Position numbers and translations under genes: made by a program
Shown: in pieces, positions 47,279-60,565 of the stretch
How the letters are laid out: every line of letters starts with the position of its first letter
How positions within the stretch are numbered: the stretch's first letter is position 1
DNA from: Geosiphon pyriformis
Lineage: Eukaryota; Glomeromycota; Glomeromycetes; Archaeosporales; Geosiphonaceae
Reading direction: 5' to 3'
NCBI GenBank assembly: GCA_016748015.1
Contig: JAAOMT010000772.1
Location: 347,483 to 411,482, forward strand
DNA: 64,000 nt
Notes under the pieces: generated by a model
The model's database searches: none
Told to the model about the DNA's origin: nothing
Seen by the model: only the letters and a program-made list of their open reading frames with translations

Positions 47279-48374
47279 ATGATAACCTTATCGAAAACTA
47301 ACTCAACCTTTTTTACTTACCTGCTTATTTTGAGCATGATAACAAACCTGATCATTGCCACACCCGAGTCACTTTTAGCATTAGTCAACAATGAAAGATC
47401 AAAGAACGGGTTCAATCCACTCAAACTTGATTCGTAAGTAATCAGTGTGTAAAAAATGAATACCTTTTTGATTACTCTTTCTCAATCTCTAATAATTTAA
47501 ATTTTGCCTCGTTTCTAAATTTTTCTGAATTAGACGTTTAGTAACATGTGGCCAACTACATTCTGAATACCAAGCCAAATCTCGAACCATGACACACTCC
47601 GACCCTGCGGGTGATCTTGGAAGTCGGATCAAAAATTCAGGTTTCAATTGGATCAGTGCTGGTGAGAATGTTGCCTCAGGGCAACCGACAGAACAATCTG
47701 TTATGGAAGCGTAAGTAATTTTATTTTTAATAATTTAGAATTACAAAATTAAAATATTTAAACAGAAAGATTGATTTAAAAATATCCAATTTAGATGGAT
47801 GAATTCCTCAGGTCATCGTGCGAATATTTTGAACCCTAAATTTACTCATTTCGGCTCGGCGGTGATTCAGAAATACTGGACCCAAGTTTTTGCTGCTGTG
47901 TCCAATAACGGTCGATTCCAAGGCAATATAAATGACGGTATTCCTAATAATAACGGTTCTGATGATCTTAAGGCCTTTGGTGGTGGTGGTGGTGGTGGTG
48001 GTGGTGGTGGTCGTAATGGTCGTAATGGTCGTGGTGGGAATATTAATAATATTCACAGTTCCGATGGTTCTAAAGCCTTTGGTGGTAGTGATGGTGATGG
48101 TGGTGGTGGTGGTGGTGGTGGTGGTGGTAATCATCCCAAGGCCTTCGACAATGGTAATAATAATAATAATAATCACGATTTCGATGATCCTAAGGCCTTT
48201 GATGATGGTAATAATAATAATAATTCACATGGACAAGGTCTAAATATGGGATCAAAACATGGTCCAAATTTAGGATTCAAATCAGGTTCAAATAGTTTAA
48301 AAGGCGGATTAGGTGGATTCAATAGGTTCAGTGGGTTTAAAAATTCGATGAGAAAGAGAAAGTTATTGTATTAA
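47279..48374 (+). CDS. Secreted CAP-superfamily (SCP/PR-1-like) protein, three exons
   Basis: Exons 47,279-47,433, 47,534-47,710 and 47,795-48,374 give 912 nt and 303 residues. Both introns (100 and 84 bp) begin GTAAGT and end TTAG or TTAG-like, and splicing keeps the frame. Residues 1-27 form a signal peptide (hydrophobic TYLLILSMITNLIIA). Residues 32-144 are a CAP domain of the bacterial YkwD-like type: MTHSDPAGDL (His73), SAGENVASGQ (Glu96), VMEAW (Glu110) and SGHRANILNP (His118) give the four cavity residues; YWTQVFA ends it. CAP proteins are usually secreted and some fungal ones bind sterols; the activity here is unknown. The tail, residues 145-303, is Gly- and Asn-rich with a recurring KAF motif, encoded by GGT and AAT repeats. 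It ends in a basic segment MRKRKLLY. The repeat tail could vary in length between strains. The start is the only ATG giving the signal peptide. Confidence 0.9.
47973..48222 (+). repeat. Coding GGT/AAT repeats in the CAP gene
   Basis: (GGT)n at 47,979-48,010 and 48,098-48,128, (AAT)n at 48,151-48,171 and 48,207-48,222, all in frame (Gly and Asn runs). Confidence 0.9.
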
Positions 48375-48436
48375 CGCTGAAAACTGTGTTTTCAAATGTA
48401 ATTCGTATTTTTTCTTGAATTAATTGCAAAGAAACA

Positions 48437-48442
48437 AATAAA
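48437..48442 (+). terminator. Possible polyadenylation signal of the CAP gene
   Basis: AATAAA 63 bp after the stop codon. Confidence 0.5.
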
Positions 48443-49832
48443 ATCAAGGAAATTGAAATCATCAAGATGTCGAAACGAAGAATAAAAGTGAATTTTTTGT
48501 TTAAGACTAATATTATAGGATTTTTGTCAATTTAAGAAACAATGTCTTAATTGTATATTCAGCTGATATTCATTAATATATTCAAAGTAATATAAATATA
48601 TCCGCTTCATTGATAATATTAACAAATTACAAAATAAGAAATCGTAGGTCTTACCCCTTCATTATTACTATTTATGTATGTTGGTTTGAAACCCAAACAT
48701 GTTTATTGTGGGCTCAATCGCCAGTATAGGAGTATTTTTATGATTTGTAAAGTAGAATGACGTAAATAACTTTTGTAATTAAAAATTTTAGCTTTTAGTC
48801 CATTTAATAAAGCTAGGCATTTCAATTTCACCGACTCTTTATGGTAAATTGAGATGATAAAAATTCTTGTAAAAAATCTTTTATTCAGTTTTAAAAAGAA
48901 AAGAATTTCAACATTCTTTTCACAAGTCAACTATTTTATAAACTAGTCTTTTGAAGAATTTATTCGAATGAAAATTTTTATTATAACTCCAATTTAGGAC
49001 AAAAAGTGATTTATTGGCATCGAGTAAAATTGGAATTATCTAGTAAATTATATTTTCTTGAAATACTTTTAGTGTAACCAAAGATTCTCCAAAGATTCAT
49101 TCAATTTAATTTAATTTTCTCTTTTGTTAAAAAATTGAATCTTTCACCTTTTTGCATCGTTCGATCTTAATAGATGGATAAGTAAAATTTTTTTTTCCCA
49201 AGAATTAGCTTCCAATATCAAATTCACTTAAATTTAATTGTGTCATTAATTAATTATCACATGCGTATATTAAAATCAAAGTCTCATTGATTCCATCTAT
49301 ATTAATTTGCGTAATAAAATATTTGTAAACTGATGATATTTAATTTATGAATCATATAAAACTTGGTCAAAGATCCAAAAATAGATCAATCAAAAATAAT
49401 CCCTTAATTTTATTAAATTTCAGGGAGCATTACGAAATATATATATATAGGGAGATCTCTTTGTGAATATTTTAAAGGGAAAAGGAAATTGTTTAAAATA
49501 GTTCAATGGCTGGTAAATGTAAACAATCACGACAGGTTTAAAAAAAAAACAAAAAAAAAGAGTCCCATGAATATATTTTGTGCTTTTGTTTCAAAGACCC
49601 CAATTGATGCAAGTTATAAAAGTTGCAATTTATTTATTTTTTAGAATGATTCAAAATAAAAAAATTTTTAAACTTTATTTTTTACAAAGACTAATTTTTA
49701 TTGGTCAACACACAAAAATATTATACAAAAAAATCACGGAAAGCTTGGCAAAATTCCATGATCAATTTAGAATAAGCTAGCATTAAAAATGTTCTATAAA
49801 TATATATTTTTTATGATGAAAATCGCTGTGAT

Positions 49833-49835
<3 letters not shown>
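48443..49835. other. Intergenic, no gene seen
   Basis: AT-rich; the short ORFs are low-complexity or without motifs. Confidence 0.5.

Positions 49836-49865
<30 letters not shown>
49836..49865. repeat. Poly(T) run, about 30, followed by (GAT)n
   Basis: Direct reading. Confidence 0.95.
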
Positions 49866-49866
<1 letters not shown>

Positions 49867-51121
49867 ATGATGATGATCACACAAATTTTTTTCTAGTATT
49901 TCTCCGTTTGTCATAATGCGTTTAAGAATGTTCGTAATTCTAAAATCGATTAGGTTACATGTAAGATGTAATCATGGGACTCCAAAGAGTCTATTGAAAA
50001 CAATTATCTTTTCATTTTAAAAAAAGATATAAAAAGTGAATATCATGATCTTCCCCCATCCATTAATATTTAATTTAATTTTCCCAATCTTTAATCTAGA
50101 CGTTTTTTTAGCCCTTTTGAGGTTCAAATTATGAAAATGGTTAATTTGTATTTTTTTTAATAATCTGGATAGACATTTATATTTGATACTTTAAAGATGC
50201 TACTACTAATTTTATTATAATGCTAATACACTTTTATTTGAGCCCATGTTAAAAGCAAAAAAAATATTTTTGATATGAAACCAAAAGATTATTACAAAAG
50301 CTATATTTTGTATCTTTAAAAGTTTTTATTTCTCAAGGAAAAAGACATTCTCACTCAAAGTGACAAAATATTTTTTTTTCTAAATATTTTCCAGAAATAG
50401 GTTTATGTTTGGATCTGAGATATTTTGTTAAAAAGAATTATGTTTTGAAAATAAAAAACATTTTTACCAAAAAATACATGAAATAATTTAAGTTTAGAAT
50501 CGATTTAAAATTTCTTTTAAAAGGTATTATTATTATAATATCAACTGATATTACTGTAGCTTTCTTGGAACATTCTCTGAAAACATTTCTTTTTTTTACC
50601 ATTTTTTTCAAAATTTTACATTTTACCCCAATTACTTTAAATAGTAAATTAATTGGATGAAAATTGATATTTATCACTTTATAAATGTAATAGAAATAAA
50701 TTTTATTTTAAAATTAGGGTAAAAAAATAAATCTTTTTTCACTTGATCAAAGGTCAAAATTTAAAAATAATACCGAAATAATATATTAATAAACTGATAA
50801 ATAAATCCGCTTTTGTTTCATGATTTACACCTCCTCTGTTTCATCAAATCACAAAGACTAAAATATTGAATCATTGAAAAAAAATTTTAAAAATAGGTTT
50901 TTAGCTTTTATTGAGGCACACATTCAAACAGAACAGAAAAGTTGTACTTACTTACCTACTTACTTACTTATCCTTTGGATTATTTAAATATTAACGATTT
51001 GCAAATAGATGTGAAAAATTTTTATTTTAAAATAAATAAATCATTAAAATTGAAAATCTTTGTGAAAATCTGTAAAACTATTTAAATCAAGGATTGTCAT
51101 TTTAGTATGAGCAGCAGTACT

Positions 51122-51122
<1 letters not shown>
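49866..51122. other. Intergenic, no gene seen
   Basis: AT-rich, with a (TTAC)n patch near 50,950. Confidence 0.5.

Positions 51123-51167
<45 letters not shown>
51123..51167. repeat. Poly(A) run, 45 bases
   Basis: Direct reading. A retroposed poly(A) tail is possible, but nothing gene-like precedes it. Confidence 0.95.
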
Positions 51168-51169
<2 letters not shown>

Positions 51170-51590
51170 AATCTTTCATAGTTTTCTTTTCAAGAATCAT
51201 TAAATTGCTTCTCCTTAGAACATCAAAATATAATATTGGGATACGAGCATTATAATGCATCCAAAGTATTTTTGGTTAAATAGAAAAAAGAAAAATCATA
51301 AAAATAAAATAAAAAAATGCAAATTTATTTATTGATTGTTTGTTTTTGTCTTTTTTCATACCAGATTTAAAATGATGGTTGATTGTCAGATTTTACTGTA
51401 TTAAGCTTTAAAAATTATTACAATAGAACAGATTTTCACGACATATATTACTTTTTTTCTGCTATATCAATTAATAAGGTTAAGAAAATTTATATTATAT
51501 TTATTTCTAAAATTTAGTTTTTTTAAATGCTTTTTATTTGATATATGAGGAAAAAGATGATAATGATTTATTTTAACCAGATTAAATTTT
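51168..51590. other. Intergenic, nothing seen
   Basis: Ordinary AT-rich sequence. Confidence 0.5.
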
Positions 51591-51626
51591 GAGAAATGAG
51601 AAATGAGAAATGAGAAATGAGAAATG
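51591..51626. repeat. (GAGAAAT)5 tandem repeat
   Basis: Five 7-bp units in a row. Confidence 0.95.
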
Positions 51627-52547
51627 TATATACATAATTTCAATAAAGATTTTATTTCAGTTTACTATTTTTTAAAAAAGGCAAAATTCTTTCATTTATT
51701 CATTATCAAAGAAATGACACATTTTAAACAAAAAAAGATGTTTAATGCATTCAAAAGTAAAAGGTTTAAATATTTGATGCATTTTTAAATATAAAAGGAT
51801 TTCAAAGACTATTTGAATAATTTACCATTTTTAGAATCTAATTAATATTTTTAAAACTTTTATTAAAGTTTACGGATTAACTTTATGAATTTTTAAATTG
51901 AACATCTTTTTTGAATATCGAAAAATAAATTTTATTTTTTCGTGATTCAACTACTTTAGGAAAAAGAATAAAATTTTTTGTTTGAGATTAATGAATAAAT
52001 AGTTGATATTTTTTCATTTAACTAGATAAGTTTATTTTTAAAAAAAAATTTTTGTTTCTAATTTCAAATTTTTAAATTCAAAAAAGCTTTTTTATGAAAT
52101 CTTTCAATGAATAATTAACTTGTCAAATTTCTGAAAGAGTTTTTTTTTTTTTTTAGAATCAACGGATCGTATCAGTCACAAAAATATCATTTCTAAATAA
52201 TTGACAAAACAAGTTTTTTCGGAAAAATCTAAAAGTAATTTTTTTTGTACTTTGAATCACATTCCAAAAAAACTTTTCTACGTGACAAAATTTATAAGTC
52301 ATTTAGTCTTAAACAAATTAAAAACATAATATCGTGTCAAAAAAAAAAAGACCTACTTTTCATTAACATTGTTTAAAACATTTCAAATATCGGAAATTTT
52401 CCACGGGAGATTATTTAGTAATCTGTTGTACTGCAGCAAAAATCCCTTTCTTTACAGAATACTGTTTAAAAATAAAATATCGTTTTCATTGGTTATCTAA
52501 AAATAACTTGACAATTGAAGAAATGACAAGGCCATTGTTTAAGGATT
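51627..52547. other. Intergenic, nothing seen
   Basis: AT-rich with homopolymers. Confidence 0.5.
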
Positions 52548-52560
52548 TGATTATTATTAC

Positions 52561-52620
<60 letters not shown>

Positions 52621-52653
52621 TATTACTATTATTATGGTTATTATTATTATTAT
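52548..52653. repeat. (ATT)n microsatellite, about 35 units, slightly impure
   Basis: Direct reading; the Ile- or Asn-run ORFs over it are artefacts. Confidence 0.95.
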
Positions 52654-52985
52654 TGGACAATCATTTGAGTTCTGGATTTCTTTTTTTTTTTTCAATTTTT
52701 GGATTCCAAGGATTATTTGCCAAATTATCAGATATCAAACGTTTGTTATTTTTAATTTATAAAAGAGAATGGTATAATCTTTTAGGAAATTCTTCAAATT
52801 TTTATAATCCCTTGAATTGGTTCATTTATGGGAATACCATTGTAGTCCTTGTATTGGAACTTTCGTTAAGAGTGCTTCGCAGCGATCAAATAGTATGATT
52901 ACATTATTAGCGTATTTCTTTTTTTATTTGAACTCATCATTACACAAAAGTCAACCTTTTCCCGGTAACAACGGCATCATCATCG

Positions 52986-52986
<1 letters not shown>

Positions 52987-53032
<46 letters not shown>

Positions 53033-53087
53033 GTTGTTGTTGTTGTTGTTATTTTTGTTGTTGTTGTTGTTGTTGTTGTTGTTTTTG
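52987..53087. repeat. (ATT)n then (GTT)n compound microsatellite
   Basis: Direct reading. Confidence 0.95.
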
Positions 53088-53190
53088 ACTCGTCTTTTTA
53101 TGCTTTTCTTGAAAAAATGTATCATCCTTCAGGTGAATGTATTTTCTTCAAAGAAGTATGGAACCATCTTTTTTTAAATCCTTTTTCTTT

Positions 53191-53323
53191 TACATAGATA
53201 CATACATAGATACATACATAGATACATAAATAGATACATACATACATAGATACATACATACATGAATATATACATAGATAGACACATAAACACATGCATA
53301 CTTACATATGTACATACACATCA
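53191..53323. repeat. (ATAC)/(GATACATA) degenerate tandem repeat
   Basis: Alternating tacatagatacatacatag units that decay rightwards. Confidence 0.9.
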
Positions 53324-54956
53324 ATTATTCGTTATTAAACTTATAAATTCGAATAGCATAAAGGTTTGATGTTCCGTATGTAGAAAAAAAAATTATAAAA
53401 TAATATAAAAAAGTGAAAACAGCAAATAAATGACCATTCAGCATAATGTTTAATCCTCAGTTTTCCTAATCAAGTTCAAAATATTTATAATTTGCGTTTA
53501 CTGAAAAAAGCTGTACAATGGCTCATAGAAAGAGTACCAACTATTTGAGGTAATAGTTGAATTGATTAATCACGTTCTTTTTGGTTAGATTAAATCAAAA
53601 GAAACACAATATTTCTTTAAAAAATATTGTTAAATATTATTTTGAATTTTTAAATACATGTATAAAAAAACTAAAGGGTATATTATCTTAACCCTGATTC
53701 TTATTTCTACCCTAAAATATATACTCTCTTGAAAAAAGGTTTGACTCGGCCCTCCCAACTATTTTCCCGTTTCGTCTTACGTTTTAACCTATTTATCCAT
53801 TCCTGCTAATTAATTAAGTACTACTATTTTTTATCAGACCATGACAAGGGATGACCAAATAATGACAAGAACGAAACATTCACCACCCGTAACTTCTTTC
53901 CTAACCTCGCTACCACCAAAGCGATGCAAGAACATCTCACAGAGACTACTCCTGAAAAATTCTTTTTTTCTTTTTTACCCAAACGTTCTGTTTTTACCCC
54001 TCATACCATAGCGGGTATTGCCTAGCTCTCAAAGGGTATAAGAACCTCGGAGAGTGATAAAAATAATTTTATTAAGCAGTAGCACATGATGCAAATACTT
54101 TTGGTTTTGTTTTAGGTATGTATCGGTGTTCCTCGAAAAGATCACGAGCCACCCTGCGTTTTTCTATTATCTCTCCTTTGTAAGATACGATTTGATCACA
54201 AAACGTACAATCTCAAGCGGGGAAATAATACTGTTGTATGAGTAAGCTGAAAAGCTATTGGTGATCTTTACAAAAGAAATGTTATTTTTAGAACAGAATT
54301 TTGAAGGTCACAATGAATAGGTGACAAATTCATGGAATTCTGGCAAAGAAATTGGGACTTGAATATTATTTGAGGATTATAAATTGATAAATTAAAAACT
54401 GAAAAATATTACAAGAAATTGCCTGCTAGAGTTAGAGAAGTTTCTTTAAATTTGAAAGCTCGTTAACTAACCAGTTTCTTGGTTTTTTTTTTGAGTTTTT
54501 TTTTTTGATTAATACAAAACTATCGTATGACCGAGTCAAAGGTTACTTGCTTGATGGTTTGTTTACTTATTTATTTATTTATTTGAAGGTCTTTTTAATG
54601 GTTTCCCAAAATTTCAATCTTTTGTAAAACCCCTAATAACTTATTCAAAAGCTTCAATTAATGCTCCTTCATATTCAAGATATTAAAAGAACCCTAAATG
54701 TTTCTATAAATACATAAATTTCCCTCTTCAGGAAAATCTAATAATAAAGTTTCCATTCAGAACGTAAAGATCAGGAGATTTAATGAACTTTTAAATAGAA
54801 AACCCCAATGACCGTTAAAGGGTCTCATTGGATTGTGATTAACATGTGAATAGTTCAGTTATGGGGTGCTTTGAAAAATATTTCATTTGAAGGATTTAGT
54901 TTTCTAATCTCTTTGAATTTAAAACAGCTTCAAATACGTAAATGATTTTTTCATTG
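53324..54956. other. Intergenic with a GC-richer patch
   Basis: 53,750-54,230 is richer in C and G (ccctcccaac, ctaacctcgctaccaccaaag, gcgggtattgcctagctctc) and has a gggtataagaacc patch at about 54,038. The only ORF in it is 22 codons (54,118-54,183). No gene can be supported. Confidence 0.4.

Positions 54957-55006
<50 letters not shown>
54957..55006. repeat. (AGAT)n microsatellite, about 12 units
   Basis: Direct reading. Confidence 0.95.
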
Positions 55007-55281
55007 GTGAATCTTTTCTTTATAAGTAAATGATAAAAAATTAAAGAATCAATAAAGATGGTTCTAGAATTCGCTAGTTTTCCTTTATGATAAATATATT
55101 TATATTTAGTAATTTTCAAAATAAAAAAGACTTTTTTTTGAATAATCATTTTTTTTTTCACCTTATTTTAATACTTTAATAATATAGACAGAATACTCGG
55201 ATTAAGAAAATTTTTCAAAAACGAGAAAAAAAATTGTGATCACTAAATTTTAAAGTAATTATCCATAAGCATCTAGAAAAT

Positions 55282-55350
55282 ACATTAAACATTATACATA
55301 AACATTATACATATTATACATTATACATTATATATATTATACATATTATG
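55282..55350. repeat. (ATACATT)-like irregular tandem repeat
   Basis: Variants of acattatacata repeat about six times. Confidence 0.85.
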
Positions 55351-57387
55351 CTTTGTACTTTCAAAGATATGTTAAAAAAAAATGATAAAAATTAACCATA
55401 ATCTAATAATAGCAAGTAATTTTAGAAATTTCCAAATTCATTTATAAACTTTTGTATTCATAAAATAAATTTTTTTTTTTTTATCGGAAACCATTCCATT
55501 TTCTAAAAGAATAATTTTAAAAAAATCGGAACTTTTTTGTACATGAATTAAAACAGGCTATAGAATAAAATCATGTGTTTTTAACCTTAAAAAAAAAATT
55601 CTAAATTCAATTTAATCATAATTTTTATGATTTAAAATTCTCAATGTGTCAAATATGTCAATTTACAAGTATGAAAATTTGAATTAAATTAAAGTTAACG
55701 AATGCTATAACGTTTTCTTTTTGGAAAAAAAAAATAATATTTGAATTTATCAATTGTGATACTCAGAATTTAATAAATCGTGAACCAATTATAGAGAAGA
55801 AGAAAATGAGTTAATTTTAAACTTTTTTTTTTTTTTTTTTTTGGAAGAATTAGTATTATAAGAATTTTTTTTTAATCAAACTTGTTTTCCCATTGAATAA
55901 AACTCTGATTTTTGGGTAATCACCAAAAAAATACTAATTATCATGATGCAAATCCGATTTTTTTCCGTAAAGAAAGGTTATTGTACTGTACATTACAAAG
56001 CAAACAAATTGTACCAGGTTAAACATTTTTTTAAAGTTAAAATAGATTGCCGCAAACGAAATTCAAAATTACCAAAGAAAAATCTTTTTCACGCATAATC
56101 ATTGTTTCTTCTAAATTTGGAATCTGAATTACCACATTGTTCCTTGATTTTTTATTAATTAATGTATATATATATATATATATAAAGTTTTTCGTTCATC
56201 TATTTTAAGTCGTGTTATACTAAAAACACAATCATTAAGTATGCATTCAATAAAATCATAAGTTCCCATACAATCAGATTGTGAAAAAAGAAATTGATTT
56301 TTAAAAAAAAACAAGTAAACAACAAGGAATTGATTGATTTTTTAATTAGCCATGCCTTTTGCATGCATTTTGCATATTAATTATTCGAGTCTCGTATTGG
56401 GATTTTAGTTTCAAGATCCTGAGAATATTTTTTTCATGGGGATAATTTCGAGCCGCTGCTTTCTAATGATTGTCGTGTGAATAAAATGTTCTTACCATAC
56501 GTGCGATAAGGTTCAATCATATCTTTTTTATTTTATTTCATTTCATTTCATTTTAGAAACTTCCCACAGTACAAAGGGACTATTTTAAATTAAAACTTTA
56601 ACCTAGTTTCCCTTTTCCAAATAATTACGAATAATTTCTACGTTGAACTTTCACCCTTCAAACTATACGTCATCCCCTGATTGATTGATTGATTGTTTGA
56701 GGTAACATTACATCAGCCATGATCTCACAAAGGAAAATGTGAGAAGGACCTTATTGTGGCACAATGAGTAAAATAATTCCTCACTATAATTGAAGTAACC
56801 TTATTGTGGCACGGAGATAGAATGTTCCCAAAAATGTTTTTCAGCCACTTTAAAATGACTGATCTTCATGTTTTGCCCCAGAATCAGTTGTTGCAAAATG
56901 CCACAAAATCACTCTAACACAATGAGTTTTATCAACACGTTGCACAATGCTCCACTCCGAAATTGAAAATTTACCATTTTAATTTTTAAAAAATAATGTA
57001 AGCCTGAAATGTTTCAATCTAAAAGAAATAATATGCATTTAATACCAAAAAAGTATGATTTTTCTAGAAATTCAATCCTTAAATATTACAGGTTTCAAAT
57101 TGTCCTGTTTTCATAATCAAACAAAAATAAAATCGTTCTTTTGATTCTAGGTATCATTCTTCATCAATTTAACTTTTAGGTTCGTTTAGCAAAAAAAAAA
57201 GTCATAGTTATTTTTATTACTAGCATGATTTACCTGTGGCGAGAACCAATCATTGATTTTGGCCAAATTAGGACTTTTATGGAAGATACTGAGTAGAAAT
57301 TACATTATTGATTATGCATATTAAAAAAGACTTCATATTTTTGGCAGGGGTAAAAATCTGGCATCTTTTCTGCACAATTATCATGAT
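55351..57387. other. Intergenic, no gene seen
   Basis: Holds a (TA)n at 56,164-56,184, (TTTCA)n near 56,535, and a duplicated ccttattgtggcac at 56,749-56,762 and 56,799-56,812. Confidence 0.45.
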
Positions 57388-57388
57388 G

Positions 57389-57444
<56 letters not shown>

Positions 57445-57452
57445 TATTATTA
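57388..57452. repeat. (AAT)n microsatellite, about 21 units
   Basis: Direct reading. Confidence 0.95.
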
Positions 57453-59107
57453 TACACAATCATACAATCAATCTCGCCCAACCGAGTTTCCCACTGCACT
57501 CGATGCAAGGAAAACCGCAAAAACTTGATCATGTTGTGTAAGGTTTATTAATCAAGAAAACGTAATTAAACGCGCGATATTTTAGACGATTGATTAGGGT
57601 CAAAGTCAAAAAAAAAAATTCCCCAACACCAATCATGAACTGAAAATTTTCAATAACAAAAAATGAACCTATTTCCGAAAAAGAAGGCTGGACTAACCTC
57701 AAAACGAGACACGCGAGGCTTCGTTGTTTATTTTTAATGACAGAGATCCTCAACAAATAATATGTACGAATAGTTTCGAATTTCGTTAAAAAAAATAAAT
57801 CAATCGCCATCACAATAATAATCATGTTATGCATCGATCATCATGATCAGAAGGTTAAATTGTGGGGTAATCAATTGAACAACGGCAAAGCCTTCTTGCA
57901 TTGAGGTAATCAGTTATATATATTAAACTCGGTTAATATCAGATTTAGAAATGATGTGATGGTAAAAACCCAACAATGTTGAAAAAAAAGGTAAAAATCC
58001 TTGGCCACCATTTCAATCATACAATGAAATAGCGGCTCATGAGCTCCTGATAATTTCTAGTTTTCTCAAAAAGACGACCATTCAAGAAAATAATTGTGGG
58101 AAAATTTTCAATGTTTTTGTTTGTTGTAAGAGCACAGACACATAAAAACATGCTTAGAGATTAACGGGTACAAGGGCCACAGGTTTTTTCGAGCTCTGAC
58201 AACGAGTCATGGCAGTGACAAGAGTTCAGCAATTAGAAGTTTGTTTGAAAGAACTAGTACCTTACTCGTTACAACTATTTACAGAAAAATGTAAATGTAG
58301 AATCCCCATAAAAAGAAAAATTAAAATAATCGCCCAATTCATTCTTCCCTGATTTCCAAGCCTCTCGATGATTTTCTCTTTGCTAAATAATGATCAGAGC
58401 ATGTACCCAATTTTGGTATGCGAAAGAGGGAATTTTTGACAGGTTCAATGAAAAATCGAGTTGGACTGATTTCTATTGAAAGATTAATTGATTGAGTGTG
58501 AACCGAACGTAATTGACCTCACCCTATTCTACTATCGGGTACCAACATTTTACACCTATTGATATTCAACGAAACTTTAATAACCCTTTCTCACCTTTGA
58601 ATTGGAGAATTTTTTAGGGTAGTCTCAATTGTGAAATAAATATAATCAGGGTTCATCAACACACATTCATTTTCAAGGTAAAAAAATATATATATTTATT
58701 TTCTACAAGGATTAGTTGTAAATATTAAATCCCTGTCAATCTTTAAAGTCTAGGTTTTTCAAAACGTCAATTTCTAATTTCTATCAATTAATAACCTAAA
58801 ACTATTTGATAAACAAGTAGGTTTCGGTTGGGACTTGCCCAAGTTTTTCGGTAAATCACCTGTTATTATTTACCTTCATCCAACGTCCAGGTTTTAATTG
58901 TCAACGGAAAAAATGATATTAAGAATTTATAGATCTTTAAAGTGAACAAGAAATATCATAACAATATGAAAGAATTTAATTCGAAATAATAATTTATAAA
59001 AAATATTTTAAAAGAAATCACTCTCCCAAACCATTGAATTTAAATAAAAAGTTTTTTATTCAAAATTTAATTACACACAATTACCCGATAATTTCAAAAT
59101 ACAATTT
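57453..59107. other. Intergenic, no gene supported
   Basis: A 101-codon minus-strand ORF (57,529-57,834) has no motif and mixed composition. Nothing else stands out. Confidence 0.45.
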
Positions 59108-59176
59108 CATTCCCGTCATTCCCATCATTCCCATCATTCCCGTCATTCCCATCATTCCCACCATTCAACCATTCAA
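59108..59176. repeat. 9-bp minisatellite (ATTCCCRTC)n
   Basis: Seven units of attcccgtc/attcccatc, decaying to accattcaacc. Confidence 0.92.
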
Positions 59177-59588
59177 CAAATAGAACCGAAATTGAATTTT
59201 TTTTTTCATATGATTTTCTTTGTTGAAAAACATCAAAAATCAAAATACCTTCATTCTCAAATAAAAACAAATTTCTCGAAAAGAAAAAAAAAGAAAACCC
59301 ATAAATAACTTTTTCTTTTTTCGGTTTTTCCTTCGTATTGACCCGAGATACAATAGAAAATGATATAATGAGTATTATAGCCTATCTTTGGAAAAGTAGA
59401 TATAATCATCAATGTGCAGTATTGTGTAATTTTGTGATCATAAACAATTAAAAAAGAATTTAGAAAAGGTTGTTCTTGTTAATTATCTTAAATAAACTAT
59501 TTTTAACCTTTAAACTTCGCTTAATTTAAAATTAAACCACATGTTATCGAATCAAAATCAACAGATTTTATATCCAATATCTTTTCTT
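59177..59588. other. Intergenic, nothing seen
   Basis: AT-rich sequence. Confidence 0.5.
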
Positions 59589-59713
59589 GAACGAACGAAT
59601 GAACGAATGAACGAATGAACGAATGAACGAATGGATGAATGAACGAATGGATGAATGAATGAATGAATGAAATGAGTCTTTCAATCTTTCAATCAATCAA
59701 TCAATCAATCAAT
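59589..59713. repeat. (GAACGAAT)n, (GAAT)n and (CAAT)n repeats
   Basis: An 8-bp gaacgaat repeat passing into ggatgaat and gaat, then (caat)n at 59,686-59,713. Confidence 0.92.
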
Positions 59714-60278
59714 GAAATCCCATTTGATTACCTCGATCAGTAAAATATAGAAATATTTTGATCGAGAATGAAATGTGTATGATATCGATAATTATAACAT
59801 TTTTTGAAGATTATAACGGTATTTGGAATTTTAATGTTACAGGTTCAGCCGAGCTAAATGCATGGTCGTAAGAACGAATCAATTTTCTACAGTTTATAAA
59901 CATTTGGAATTCAATAAAGAACCGAGGAAAAGAAGATTTTCTGAATTTAAGTTATCAATGAGAATTTTTAATTAACTAGGTAAAGTTAAAAAGTTAATTA
60001 ACTGAACTGATAACGTTCTCTACGATGATCATCTTTGATTAGTATTCCGATTTGAAAAGTTTTCGTATTCACGATGTCGATCTACTGGCTTCATTTCTTG
60101 ATTTTTTAACTCCGAAATCATCATAAATTTAATACAACTATTAATTGTTTCGAGTTTTAATTTAAGGTTTTTTTGAACTTTTTTAATTTCTACTTGTTAT
60201 CGCAATGATTTTGGTTAATTTGTTTTCATTAAATTAAAACCGATCCGATTGATCCGCAGTTGGTTAGAAGATAATAGT

Positions 60279-60280
<2 letters not shown>
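59714..60280. other. Intergenic, nothing seen
   Basis: AT-rich sequence with normal CpG. Confidence 0.5.
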
Positions 60281-60350
<70 letters not shown>

Positions 60351-60351
60351 G
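60281..60351. repeat. (ATCATT)n then (ATT)n microsatellite
   Basis: Direct reading. Confidence 0.95.
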
Positions 60352-60530
60352 TTATCAGTTATCAGTTCATGTTGATAAGGATAAGGTATCAAAGCTTCAA
60401 CTGATTTAACTGTTAAGGAAGGCGGGCGCGCCGTGAAATGAACATGTTCCGCCTGAAGCGCCAACTTTTTTATCGATAATATTCATAATAAAGGTAACGC
60501 TAGGTAATATTTTATAATTAATTCAACAAA

Positions 60531-60565
<35 letters not shown>
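60531..60565. repeat. (GAT)n microsatellite, about 11 units
   Basis: Direct reading. Confidence 0.95.

Noticed and set aside
51123-51167. Poly(A) run as the tail of a retroposed gene or LINE
   Set aside because: Nothing gene-like and no target-site duplication is seen beside it; a simple homopolymer is enough.
52486-52762. Ile-run and Asn-run ORFs over (ATT)n arrays (also at 52,817-53,197 and 57,277-57,541)
   Set aside because: They are only microsatellites lacking stops; there is no flanking coding signal.
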